From positions 19,282-83,281 of the forward strand of contig NZ_JACOPP010000013.1 of NCBI RefSeq assembly GCF_014287895.1: DNA of 64,000 bases, read 5' to 3'. The notes beneath the pieces are model-generated. The model saw only the letters and a program-made list of their open reading frames with translations. It searched no databases and was not told the origin of the DNA. The translations under genes were made by a program, and so were the position numbers. Of this stretch, positions 40,786 to 48,106 are shown piece by piece (positions within the stretch are counted from its first letter, which is position 1; each line of letters begins with the position of its first letter). Source of the DNA: Lawsonibacter hominis (lineage in GTDB: Bacteria > Bacillota > Clostridia > Oscillospirales > Oscillospiraceae).

Positions 40786-40847
40786 AAAACTTCATGCGTT
40801 GTCCGTTTTGCCTATGATCGTGGTGCGCCTGCCGCGCATGAAGTTTT
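40786..40847. repeat. 13-bp inverted repeat upstream of the PhlG-like gene
   Basis: AAAACTTCATGCG (40786-40798) and CGCATGAAGTTTT (40835-40847) are exact inverted copies 36 nt apart, in the 235-nt gap between the LysR gene and the hydrolase gene. They could be a regulator site pair or an RNA stem. The same gap also holds GTGCCGCC/GGCGGCAC at about 40723-40741. Confidence 0.55.
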
Positions 40848-40903
40848 ATGCCTTTATCATAAGTTATCCGGGGTTTTTTGTAAAATATGAGTTTGGAACG
40901 TTC

Positions 40904-41809
40904 TTATTCCAGTTTGGGATGGTCCTCCCCCAACAGCGTGAGCAGCCGGGGAATATTGGGGTTTTCATTCCGCTCCCGCCAGACGGCCACCCGGTCGAAC
41001 GCGTCCCCGCCCGGCTGATCCTCCTCCGCCAGCGGCAGGAAGACCAGTCCCGGGTGGTCCCGGTATTGGAAGTCCCCCATCAGACCGTAGGCGTCGTCGT
41101 GGACCTGGAGCTGGAGCATCATGGACTCATGGCTGGTATGGCGCAGGGAGCGCCGGGGCTGGAACTGCTTTTCCGCAAAAAAGCGCATCATGTTCACATA
41201 GCCGTTGGGCGTCACGTCGGGGCGCATGGTGTAATAGGTCAGCTCCGCCAGATCCTTCAGGTACAGCTGCTTTGCTCCGGCCAGGGGGCTTTGGCTGCCC
41301 AGCAGCACATACATACGCCCCCGTCCCACGGTGCGCCGGCGCAGGTGGGGGCGGTCCAACAACTCAAAGGCCATGGTGAAGGCCACGTCCAGATCCCCGC
41401 CCTCCAGCCGCTCCAGCAGCGTCCCGAATTCAAACCAGTCCAGGGAGAGCTCCACCCCGCTCCAGCAGGCATGAAACCGCCGCGCCAGCGCCACGATCTC
41501 CGTGGGCACGACGCTGAAAGCGCCCAGAGCCAGCCGTCCGTGCTCCCCGCCCTGTTCCCCCTGCAGGGCGGTCCGGGCCGCGTCCATGCGGCGGAGGATA
41601 TCCACGCTGTCCCGATAGAAGCCTTCTCCGGCCGCCGTCAGGCGCACCATGCGGGTATCCCGCAGAAACAGCTGTGCGCCCAGTTCCCGCTCCAGCTGAT
41701 TGATATGCTTGCTGACCGCGCTCTGGGCGATATACAGCTCCTTGGCCGCGCCGGTGAAGGAACCGTGATTGGCCACGGCGACAAAGGTCCTGAGCAGCTT
41801 GCTGTCCAC
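40904..41809 (-). CDS. LysR family transcriptional regulator
   Basis: The 301-residue protein has the LysR N-terminal winged helix (LLRTFVAVANHGSFTGAAKELYIAQSAVSKHINQLERELGAQLFLRDTRMVRLTAAG) and a C-terminal periplasmic-binding-like effector domain beginning near GRLALGAF. It is transcribed divergently from an AEC transporter with an imperfect palindrome in between, and toward a PhlG-like hydrolase gene. The usual LysR logic would place the transporter, and perhaps the hydrolase, under its control with their substrate as inducer. The ligand is unknown. Confidence 0.93.
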   Translation of the reverse strand: MDSKLLRTFVAVANHGSFTGAAKELYIAQSAVSKHINQLERELGAQLFLRDTRMVRLTAAGEGFYRDSVDILRRMDAARTALQGEQGGEHGRLALGAFSVVPTEIVALARRFHACWSGVELSLDWFEFGTLLERLEGGDLDVAFTMAFELLDRPHLRRRTVGRGRMYVLLGSQSPLAGAKQLYLKDLAELTYYTMRPDVTPNGYVNMMRFFAEKQFQPRRSLRHTSHESMMLQLQVHDDAYGLMGDFQYRDHPGLVFLPLAEEDQPGGDAFDRVAVWRERNENPNIPRLLTLLGEDHPKLE

Positions 41810-41844
41810 GTTCTCCCCCTCTTCCGTCCCGGGAATCCTGTCAT

Positions 41845-41870
41845 CCGAAAAAGGGATTTCCCTTTTCCGG
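41845..41870. promoter_or_regulatory. Candidate LysR operator in the LysR/AEC divergent region
   Basis: CCGAAAAAGGGA and TCCCTTTTCCGG form a 12-bp inverted repeat with 11 matches around TT, central in the 122-nt intergenic region. Confidence 0.4.
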
Positions 41871-41931
41871 CAAAATGTGCTTTAATAAATAGTAACTGAT
41901 TTTTCCCCCGAGCGCAAGGAGGTCTCATCTT

Positions 41932-42861
41932 TTGCTGTCCAATCTTTTGACGGTCACCGGTCAGGTCGGCACCCTGTTTTTGATGATGGGGGTGGGCTTT
42001 GCCTTGGCAAAGCTGGGCAAGCTTACCGAGCAGGCCAGGGGCCAGCTGTCGTACCTGCTGCTCTATATCGTCTGTCCCTGCGTTATGGTAGACTGCTTCC
42101 AGGTGGAACGCACCCCCGATCTGGTGCGGGAGGTGGCGCTGGGCGCGGCGCTGGCCACCGTGTGCTACGTGGTCTATCTGTTGATTGCGCTTTTCTTTTT
42201 TCGCAGGGAGTCTCCCGACGTGCGGGACTGCCTCCGCTTCGGCACGGTATACGGCAACATCGGCTTTATGGGCATCCCTCTGGTCCAGTCCATTCTGGGG
42301 GCGGACGCCGTCATCTACGGCGCGTTGTCCCTGGCGGCCTTCAACCTGACGCTTTGGACCCTGGGCGTTTTGGTCATGGGCGGGAAGCAGGCCTTTTCCG
42401 TGAAAAAGGCGGCCGTCAATCCAGGCGTCTTAGGCCTGGCGGTGAGTCTGCTCCTCTTTCTGGGCAACGTGCGCCTGCCCGCGGTGTTGGGCAGCGCCGT
42501 CTCCTTCCTCAGCGACCTGAACACGCCTCTGGCCATGGTGGTCATCGGCGGACAGCTGGCCTGTGCCGACCTGGCCGCCACCTTCCGGCAGGCGCGGCTG
42601 TATCTGGCCTGCTTTCTGAAGCTCATCCTCGTCCCGGTTCTGACGCTGCTGGCGCTGCTGCCGCTGCGGCTTTCGCCGGGCCTGTACTGCGCGCTGGTGC
42701 TTCTCTCCGCCACCCCGGTGGCGGGCACCACCAGCCTCTTCGCCCAGCAGTTTGGCCGCGACCCCACTCCCGCCGTCCAGTTCATTACCCTGTCCACACT
42801 GCTCTCCATCCTCACCCTGCCTCTTTTCGCCGTAGCCGCGAAAATGATCAGCGGATTCTAA
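41932..42861 (+). CDS. AEC (auxin efflux carrier) family transporter
   Basis: The 309-residue membrane protein has about ten hydrophobic segments in two halves and the AEC-typical GKLTEQARGQLSYLLLYIVCPCVM and NIGFMGIPLVQSILGADAVIY segments, with NTPLAMVVIGGQLA in the second half. These carriers move small organic acids such as malate or aromatic acids. Start is TTG at 41932 with AAGGAGG 9 nt upstream. Divergence from a LysR regulator and proximity to a PhlG-like hydrolase suggest export or import of a product of that pathway. A 26-bp hairpin follows. Confidence 0.87.
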   Translation: MLSNLLTVTGQVGTLFLMMGVGFALAKLGKLTEQARGQLSYLLLYIVCPCVMVDCFQVERTPDLVREVALGAALATVCYVVYLLIALFFFRRESPDVRDCLRFGTVYGNIGFMGIPLVQSILGADAVIYGALSLAAFNLTLWTLGVLVMGGKQAFSVKKAAVNPGVLGLAVSLLLFLGNVRLPAVLGSAVSFLSDLNTPLAMVVIGGQLACADLAATFRQARLYLACFLKLILVPVLTLLALLPLRLSPGLYCALVLLSATPVAGTTSLFAQQFGRDPTPAVQFITLSTLLSILTLPLFAVAAKMISGF

Positions 42862-42879
42862 GGCCCGTTTTCAAACAGG

Positions 42880-42935
42880 CCCGGCTGAGCAGAGCGCCTG
42901 TATTCAAAGGAATACAGGCGCTCTGCTCAGCCGGG
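42880..42935. terminator. Long hairpin after the AEC transporter
   Basis: A near-perfect 25-bp stem (CCCGGCTGAGCAGAGCGCCTG arm and complement) with a CAAA loop lies between convergent AEC and rubrerythrin genes. There is no long T run. Confidence 0.7.
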
Positions 42936-42956
42936 CTTAGGGGCGGCGGACCGGGT

Positions 42957-43550
42957 TTATTCAAAGGGGGCCAGTTCCCAGCGGATGAAATATCCCTGAG
43001 GATGCTTGCAGACGGGACAGACCGCCGGGGCCATGGTGGCGTCGATGATCTGTCCGCAGTTGAGACACATCCACTTCACTTCCACATCGGACACAAAGAG
43101 CTTTCCCTGTTCCAGCAGGTCCGCAAACCGGCCGAACCGGTCGCCGTGGGTCTTTTCGATCTCGGAGATCATGGAGAAAGTATGGGAGATCTCCTCGAAC
43201 CCCTCCTCCTTGGCGGCCTTGGCAAAGCCCTTATAGTCGTGATCCCACTCCTGATACTCGTTGTGCTGTGCCGAGCGCAGATGCTGGAGCAGTTCGGGGT
43301 AGAGCTCGACCGGATAGGTGCCGTCGATCCGCAGATTTTCTCCGGAGACGCTCTGGAGCAGGTTATAAAAGACCTTGGCGTGGGCCCGCTCCTGGTTGGC
43401 GGTAAAGGTAAAGATCCCCTCAATGACCTGCAGGTTCTTTTTCTTGGCCAGTCCGGCGGCAAAGGTATACCGGTTGCGGGCCTGGCTCTCTCCGGCAAAG
43501 GCCCGCAGCAGGTTGAGCCGGGTCTCGCTCTGTTCAAAGGCAATGGACAT
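42957..43550 (-). CDS. rbr: Rubrerythrin
   Basis: The 197-residue protein has a ferritin-like diiron domain (NLLRAFAGESQARNRYTFAA, TFTANQERAHAKVF, EEGFEEISHTFSMISEIEKTHGDRF) with the expected Glu/His ligands, and a C-terminal rubredoxin-like iron site (WMCLNCGQ and CPVCKHPQ). It reduces hydrogen peroxide in anaerobes using electrons from rubredoxin or NADH. AGGAGG is 8 nt upstream of ATG 43550. It stands near isocitrate dehydrogenase on the same strand but with a hairpin between. Confidence 0.96.
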   Translation of the reverse strand: MSIAFEQSETRLNLLRAFAGESQARNRYTFAAGLAKKKNLQVIEGIFTFTANQERAHAKVFYNLLQSVSGENLRIDGTYPVELYPELLQHLRSAQHNEYQEWDHDYKGFAKAAKEEGFEEISHTFSMISEIEKTHGDRFGRFADLLEQGKLFVSDVEVKWMCLNCGQIIDATMAPAVCPVCKHPQGYFIRWELAPFE

Positions 43551-43609
43551 ACGGCGTTCCTCCTGTTCTATGAATATGGAAAGTATGTCCACCTCCGGGG
43601 GCGGTTATG

Positions 43610-43647
43610 CGCAACCGGCGCCGGGCTCACGCCCGGCGCCGGTTGCG
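43610..43647. terminator. Hairpin between icd and rubrerythrin genes
   Basis: A 17-bp stem CGCAACCGGCGCCGGGC/GCCCGGCGCCGGTTGCG around TCAC lies just downstream of the icd stop on the minus strand; T-tract is weak. Confidence 0.65.
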
Positions 43648-43656
43648 GCGGTTTTC

Positions 43657-44874
43657 TCACGCTTCCAGCTGCTTTTCCAGCCGCAGCTTGATGGACTGGA
43701 GGAACACGCCGGTGTCTACGGCTGTGGCGGGCGTCTCGCCTTCCCACAGTCCGGCCAGGTCCTTCGTCATGATTCCGCTCTCGATGGTCTCGATGCTGGC
43801 CCGTTCCAGCTTGTCGGCAAACTCCCCCAGCGCGGCGATCCCGTCCAGTTCGCCCCGCTTGCGCAGGGCCCCGGTCCAGGCAAAAAGGGTGGCCATAGGG
43901 TTGGTGGAGGGGTTTTCTCCCTCCAGATATTTATAATAGTGCCGCGTGACGGTGCCGTGGGCGGCTTCGTACTCATACTTCCCGTCGGGGGAGACCAGTA
44001 CGGAGGTCATCATGGCCAAGCTGCCGAAGGCGGTGGAGACCATGTCGCTCATCACATCGCCGTCGTAGTTCTTGCAGGCCCAGATAAAGCCGCCCTTGCT
44101 GCGGATGACCCGGGCCACCGCATCGTCGATGAGGGTGTAAAAATAGGTGATGCCAAGCGCTTCGAACCGGGCCTGGTACTCCTTCTCAAATATCTCCTGG
44201 AAGATATCCTTGAAGGTATGGTCGTACTTTTTGGAGATGGTGTCCTTCGTGGAGAACCACAGGTCCTGCCGGGTGTCGACGGCATACTGGAAACAGGAGC
44301 GCGCAAAAGAGACGATGGAGCTGTCCTTGTTGTACTGCCCCTGGAGCACGCCGGCACACTCAAACTCATAGATCGTCTGGCGGAAGTCCCTGCCGTCGGC
44401 CCCGGCAAAGACCAGCTCGGCCACGCCGGGGCCCGGCACCCGGTATTCGGTGGCTTTATACACATCGCCGTAGGCATGACGGGCAATGGTGATCGGCTTC
44501 TTCCAGGTCTTCACCACCGGGGAAACGCCCCTGACCATGATGGGCGCGCGGAAGACCGTACCATCCAGAATGGAGCGGATGGTCCCGTTGGGGGACTTCC
44601 ACATCTCGGTAAGCTGGTACTCCTCCACCCTCTGCTGGTTGGGGGTAATGGTGGCGCATTTGACCGCCACGCCGTACTGCTTGGTGGCCTCGGCCGCCTC
44701 CACCGTCACCCGGTCGGCCGTCTTCTCCCGCTCGGGCAGGCCCAGATCAAAGTAGACCGTCTTCAGTTCCACGTAGGGCAGCAGCAGTTCTTCTTTGATC
44801 TGCTGCCACAGGATCCGGGTCATCTCGTCCCCGTCCATCTCCACCAGAGGGGTGGACATCTGAATTTTTTTCAT
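43657..44874 (-). CDS. icd: NADP-dependent isocitrate dehydrogenase, type II
   Basis: The 405-residue protein follows the eukaryote-like dimeric NADP-IDH pattern: TPLVEMDGDEMTRILWQQIK, ATITPNQQRVEEY, WKSPNGTIRSILDGTVFRAPI (isocitrate loop), FIWACKNYDGDVMSDMVSTAFGSL and the NADP motif AAHGTVTRHYYKYLEG. It converts isocitrate to 2-oxoglutarate and supplies NADPH. GAGGAG precedes the ATG at 44874. No other TCA genes are near. In anaerobes it usually serves glutamate synthesis in an incomplete TCA pathway. Confidence 0.95.
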   Translation of the reverse strand: MKKIQMSTPLVEMDGDEMTRILWQQIKEELLLPYVELKTVYFDLGLPEREKTADRVTVEAAEATKQYGVAVKCATITPNQQRVEEYQLTEMWKSPNGTIRSILDGTVFRAPIMVRGVSPVVKTWKKPITIARHAYGDVYKATEYRVPGPGVAELVFAGADGRDFRQTIYEFECAGVLQGQYNKDSSIVSFARSCFQYAVDTRQDLWFSTKDTISKKYDHTFKDIFQEIFEKEYQARFEALGITYFYTLIDDAVARVIRSKGGFIWACKNYDGDVMSDMVSTAFGSLAMMTSVLVSPDGKYEYEAAHGTVTRHYYKYLEGENPSTNPMATLFAWTGALRKRGELDGIAALGEFADKLERASIETIESGIMTKDLAGLWEGETPATAVDTGVFLQSIKLRLEKQLEA

Positions 44875-45091
44875 GGGCTTCTCCTCGGCTTTCCGATTGA
44901 TTTCGATGGGACAAATTATACCGCCTCCCAGCCCAAAACGCAAGACTTCCTCAGGATTGCTTCATTTTTGGTTGTTTTGCCCGTTGTGCTTGCCGCCCTG
45001 AGCCGATATACTGTTCTTTGTCTATCGGAGGCTGCTGGCAACGCCTGACCGCGCGGGCCGGCGGCGTCGTCAAAAGGCCTTTTTTGAGAGG

Positions 45092-46423
45092 ATGGTTGCG
45101 CTTTTGTTTGACAACAAGTCCCTGAAAAAACTGATTGTCCCCCTGATCATCGAGCAGTTTCTGGCCGTCATGGTGGGAATGGCCGACATCATGATGGTCT
45201 CCTCCGCCGGTGAGGCGGCGGTATCCTCCGTGGCGCTGGTGGACCTGATCAACGTGCTCATCATCAACATCTTCGCCGCCCTGGCCACCGGCGGGGCCGT
45301 GGTCTGTGCCCAATCCATCGGCGCGGGGCATCTGGACCAGGCCAACCGCTCCGCCAACCAGCTGGTATACATCGTCTCGGCCATCTCCGTCGCGTTGATG
45401 GTCCTGGTGCTGCTGTTCAGCCGTGCGCTGCTCGGCGTGCTCTTTGGGCAGGTGGAGCCTCCGGTCATGGAGGGGGCTATTACTTATTTCGTCATCTCCG
45501 CCCTGTCCTACCCCTTTATTGCCGTCTACAATGGATGCGCAGCCTTGCTGCGGTCCATGGGCAATTCCCGCGCCTCCATGTATGTCTCCGCCCTGATGAA
45601 CGGTCTGAACGTGGTGGGCAACGCCATCCTGGTCTTCGGGTTTTCCATGGGGGTGGCGGGCGTCGCCCTGGCCACCCTTGTTTCCCGCGGGGTGGCCTGC
45701 GGGATCATGATGGTGCTGATGCACAGCCGCCGCAATCCCGTCCGGGTCGCCCAGCTGCTCCGGTTTCGCCTGGACGGGCGGCTCATCGGAAAGATCCTGC
45801 GCATCGGCGTGCCCAACGGTCTGGAAAACAGCGTGTTTCAGCTGGGCCGGGTATTGCTGGTGAGCATGATTTCCACCTTCGGTACCGCTCAGATCGCCGC
45901 CAACGCCGTGGCCAACAATATCGACAGCTTCGGGATCATTCCCGGGCAGGCCCTGGGGCTGGCCCTCATCACGGTGGTGGGGCAATGCGTAGGCGCACGG
46001 GACTGGGCGCAGGTGCGCGCTTACACCAAAAAGCTGGTGAAGATCGCCTACTGCTGCATTTGGGGCCTCAACGCCGTGCTGCTCCTGCTGCTTCCGCTCA
46101 TCCTGCGCATCTACAACCTGTCCGATGCGGCCAGGCAGTACGCCTTCCTGCTCATCCTCATCCACAACGGCTGCGCTATGGCCCTATGGCCCCTCTCCTT
46201 TACGCTTCCCAACGCGCTGCGGGCCGCGGGAGACGTAAAGGTGCCCATGGTCATCTCCATGGTATCCATGGCCGCCGTGCGTCTGGTGGGCAGCTGGCTG
46301 CTGGGCGTCAAGCTGGGGCTGGGGGTGGTGGGCGTATGGATCGCCATGGTCGCGGACTGGGTGGTGCGGACCATTTGCTTTCTGCTGCGGGTGCGCCAAA
46401 AGCTCTGGAAGGAGCATCCATGA
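45092..46423 (+). CDS. MATE family efflux transporter
   Basis: The 443-residue protein has 12 predicted membrane segments with the MATE opening KKLIVPLIIEQFLAVMVGMADIMMVSSAGEAAVSSVALVDL, MGNSRASMYVSALMNGLNVVGNAILVFGF and the second-half GVPNGLENSVFQLGRVLLV. It would export drugs or metabolites in exchange for Na+ or H+. The ATG at 45092 lies directly after GAGAGG, too close for a standard site, so a TTG at 45104 is an alternative. A promoter-like TTGTGC-N17-TATACT is upstream near 44983-45011. It is divergent from icd. Confidence 0.9.
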   Translation: MVALLFDNKSLKKLIVPLIIEQFLAVMVGMADIMMVSSAGEAAVSSVALVDLINVLIINIFAALATGGAVVCAQSIGAGHLDQANRSANQLVYIVSAISVALMVLVLLFSRALLGVLFGQVEPPVMEGAITYFVISALSYPFIAVYNGCAALLRSMGNSRASMYVSALMNGLNVVGNAILVFGFSMGVAGVALATLVSRGVACGIMMVLMHSRRNPVRVAQLLRFRLDGRLIGKILRIGVPNGLENSVFQLGRVLLVSMISTFGTAQIAANAVANNIDSFGIIPGQALGLALITVVGQCVGARDWAQVRAYTKKLVKIAYCCIWGLNAVLLLLLPLILRIYNLSDAARQYAFLLILIHNGCAMALWPLSFTLPNALRAAGDVKVPMVISMVSMAAVRLVGSWLLGVKLGLGVVGVWIAMVADWVVRTICFLLRVRQKLWKEHP

Positions 46424-46440
46424 GCCGCTCGGCATAGGAC

Positions 46441-46639
46441 GGCCGAGAGCGCTTCACCGCCGGCGTGCTGCCGGAGACGGAAACAGAGCCCGGCGCTGTG
46501 ACCTATACTGTACGTCGGGGGATACCCTCTGGGCCATCGCCAGAGACACGGCGCCACCGTGGCCGCCCTGGCGCCGCTCAACCGCATCGCGGACCCCGAT
46601 CTCATCGTTCCCGGACAGGTTTTGGAGCTTCCCGCCTAA
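46441..46639 (+). pseudogene. Frameshifted LysM-domain remnant
   Basis: A LysM domain can be read only by changing frame twice. Frame one gives AVTYTVR, the next gives GDTLWAIAR, and the third gives RHGATVAALAPLNRIADPDLIVPGQVLELPA before TAA at 46637-46639. The intact order would be a normal YTV-GDTLWAIA-HG-LNRI-IVPGQ-LELP LysM repeat. Sequence upstream (FTAGVLPETETEPGA) reads as a linker in the first frame but stops come before a start with a ribosome site. LysM binds peptidoglycan; this copy seems inactive, unless sequencing errors explain both shifts. Confidence 0.75.
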
Positions 46640-46645
46640 CACCGC

Positions 46646-46680
46646 GCGCCGTCCGGAGGCAATCTCCCTCTGGACGGCGC
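46646..46680 (+). terminator. Terminator after the LysM remnant
   Basis: GCGCCGTCCGGAGG and its partner CCCTCTGGACGGCGC form a stem followed by CTTCCTTTTCC; it overlaps the -35 of the next promoter. Confidence 0.6.
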
Positions 46681-46699
46681 CTTCCTTTTCCGGTATAAT
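46671..46699 (+). promoter_or_regulatory. Promoter of asnA
   Basis: TGGACG (46671-46676), 17-nt spacer, TATAAT (46694-46699). Confidence 0.65.
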
Positions 46700-46702
46700 G
46701 CA

Positions 46703-46804
46703 GTTAGCCTTGTTGGAACGATGGAAACGGGCGCCGTTTTGGGGCCGAACCGCCCTGCGTTTGGGCGGTTTGCCCGGTTGCAAACAAGGCGTAACTGGTA
46801 CTGC
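46703..46804 (+). promoter_or_regulatory. Three-way-junction leader upstream of asnA
   Basis: GTTAGCCTTGTT (46703-46714) pairs with AACAAGGC-GTAAC (46783-46795, one bulged G) to enclose two hairpins: AAACGG/CCGTTT (46725-46739) and AACCGCCC/GGGCGGTT (46748-46770). The junction ends 9 nt before AAGGAG, so folding could affect ribosome access. AACTGGTACTGC at 46793-46804 resembles a T-box core but no stem I is present. Class unknown. Confidence 0.45.
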
Positions 46805-46819
46805 AAAGGAGTGTCCGGC

Positions 46820-47833
46820 ATGTTACAGACCGTCATCCCCCAGGGGTATGCCCCCCGTCTCAATCTCTACGACACCCAGAAGGCCATCGGCCTTTTAAAG
46901 CGCCTGTTCGAGGATACCCTGGGCGGCGCGCTCCACCTGCGAAGGGTGTCCGCTCCGCTGTTCGTGGAGGCCTCGACCGGTCTGAACGACGATTTGAACG
47001 GCGTGGAGCGGGCCGTGTCCTTTGATATCCCCGCCGCCGGGCGGGAAGCCCAGGTGGTCCACTCTCTGGCCAAATGGAAGCGCATGGCGCTCTACCGCTA
47101 CCAGTTTTCCGTGGGCGAGGGGCTGTACACCGACATGAACGCCATCCGCCGGGACGAAGAACTGGACAACCTGCACTCGGTCTACGTGGACCAGTGGGAT
47201 TGGGAAAAGGTCCTGGCCCCCCGTGACCGGAACACCGGCTACTTAGCGGATACGGTGCGCACCATCGTGAGCGCCATGTGCCAGACCCAGGACACCCTGC
47301 GTTCCGTCTTTCCCCAGCTCACCGCCCTGCCGCCCCTGGATGGGGAGGTATCCTTTGTGACCGCCCAGGAGCTGGAGGACCTCTGGCCCGGCCTGTCCCC
47401 CCGGGAACGGGAGGACGCCTGGGTAAAGGAGCATCCCACCACCTTCCTGATGGGCATCGGCGGCGCGCTCAAATCCGGCAGGCCCCATGACGGCCGGGCG
47501 CCCGACTACGACGACTGGGATCTGAACGGGGACATCCTGCTGTGGAACCCGGTGCTGGAACGCGCCTTCGAGGTCTCCTCCATGGGAATCCGCGTGGACC
47601 CCGCCGCGCTGGACCGGCAGCTCACCGCCTCCGGCTGTGACGAGCGCCGTGCGCTTCCCTTCCACAAAATGCTGTTGGAGGGCAAGCTGCCCCTGACCAT
47701 CGGCGGGGGTATCGGCCAGTCCCGTTTGTGTATGCTCCTTCTGGGCAAAGCTCACATCGGCGAGGTCCAGGCCAGCGTTTGGGATGAACAGACCATTTCC
47801 GCCTGTCAGGAAGCAGGGGTCATCCTGCTGTAA
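46820..47833 (+). CDS. asnA: Aspartate-ammonia ligase (asparagine synthetase A)
   Basis: The 337-residue enzyme shows AsnA features: VSAPLFVEASTGLNDDLNGVERAVSF, VVHSLAKWKRMALYRYQF, GLYTDMNAIRRDE, VYVDQWDWEKV, and the late FEVSSMGIRVD and LPLTIGGGIGQSRLCMLLL motifs of the class II synthetase fold. It makes Asn from Asp and ammonia with ATP. AAAGGAG is 9 nt upstream of ATG 46820. It has its own promoter and a structured leader. Length is normal. Confidence 0.96.
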   Translation: MLQTVIPQGYAPRLNLYDTQKAIGLLKRLFEDTLGGALHLRRVSAPLFVEASTGLNDDLNGVERAVSFDIPAAGREAQVVHSLAKWKRMALYRYQFSVGEGLYTDMNAIRRDEELDNLHSVYVDQWDWEKVLAPRDRNTGYLADTVRTIVSAMCQTQDTLRSVFPQLTALPPLDGEVSFVTAQELEDLWPGLSPREREDAWVKEHPTTFLMGIGGALKSGRPHDGRAPDYDDWDLNGDILLWNPVLERAFEVSSMGIRVDPAALDRQLTASGCDERRALPFHKMLLEGKLPLTIGGGIGQSRLCMLLLGKAHIGEVQASVWDEQTISACQEAGVILL

Positions 47834-47852
47834 TCGAATCCGCTATCGTTCC

Positions 47853-47880
47853 CACCGGCGCAGAAGGCTCTGCGCCGGTG
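47853..47880 (+). terminator. Terminator after asnA
   Basis: CACCGGCGCAGA and TCTGCGCCGGTG form a 12-bp stem around AGGC, followed by TTTCTTCT. Confidence 0.85.
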
Positions 47881-48106
47881 TTTCTTCTGCCGGTTCACTT
47901 GTGCGCAGCAGGAAGACACTTTCGTTTTATGCAAAGATATTCCTTCGTTTGGCTTGACTTTCCGTTTTTTCTGTGCAAAAATACTTCTATCAGCAGAGGG
48001 GTTCCCCTCTGTATTGTGCTTTTTGCCACATGGAAAAGGAGGCGATCATCTTACAACCGTCCCCCGTGCGCGTACAGATCATCAAAAGGAGAGGAGAACT
48101 AATCTC

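Noticed and set aside
40669..40903. A coding gene in the LysR-hydrolase gap
   Set aside because: Frames there lack ribosome sites and conserved pattern; inverted repeats explain the structure.
46465..46698. Open frame over the LysM remnant taken as an independent small gene
   Set aside because: Only parts of it match LysM, and the rest of the domain continues in other frames.
46793..46804. Full T-box regulating asnA
   Set aside because: A TGGTAC core is present but the leader is ~115 nt with no stem I, specifier loop or terminator.
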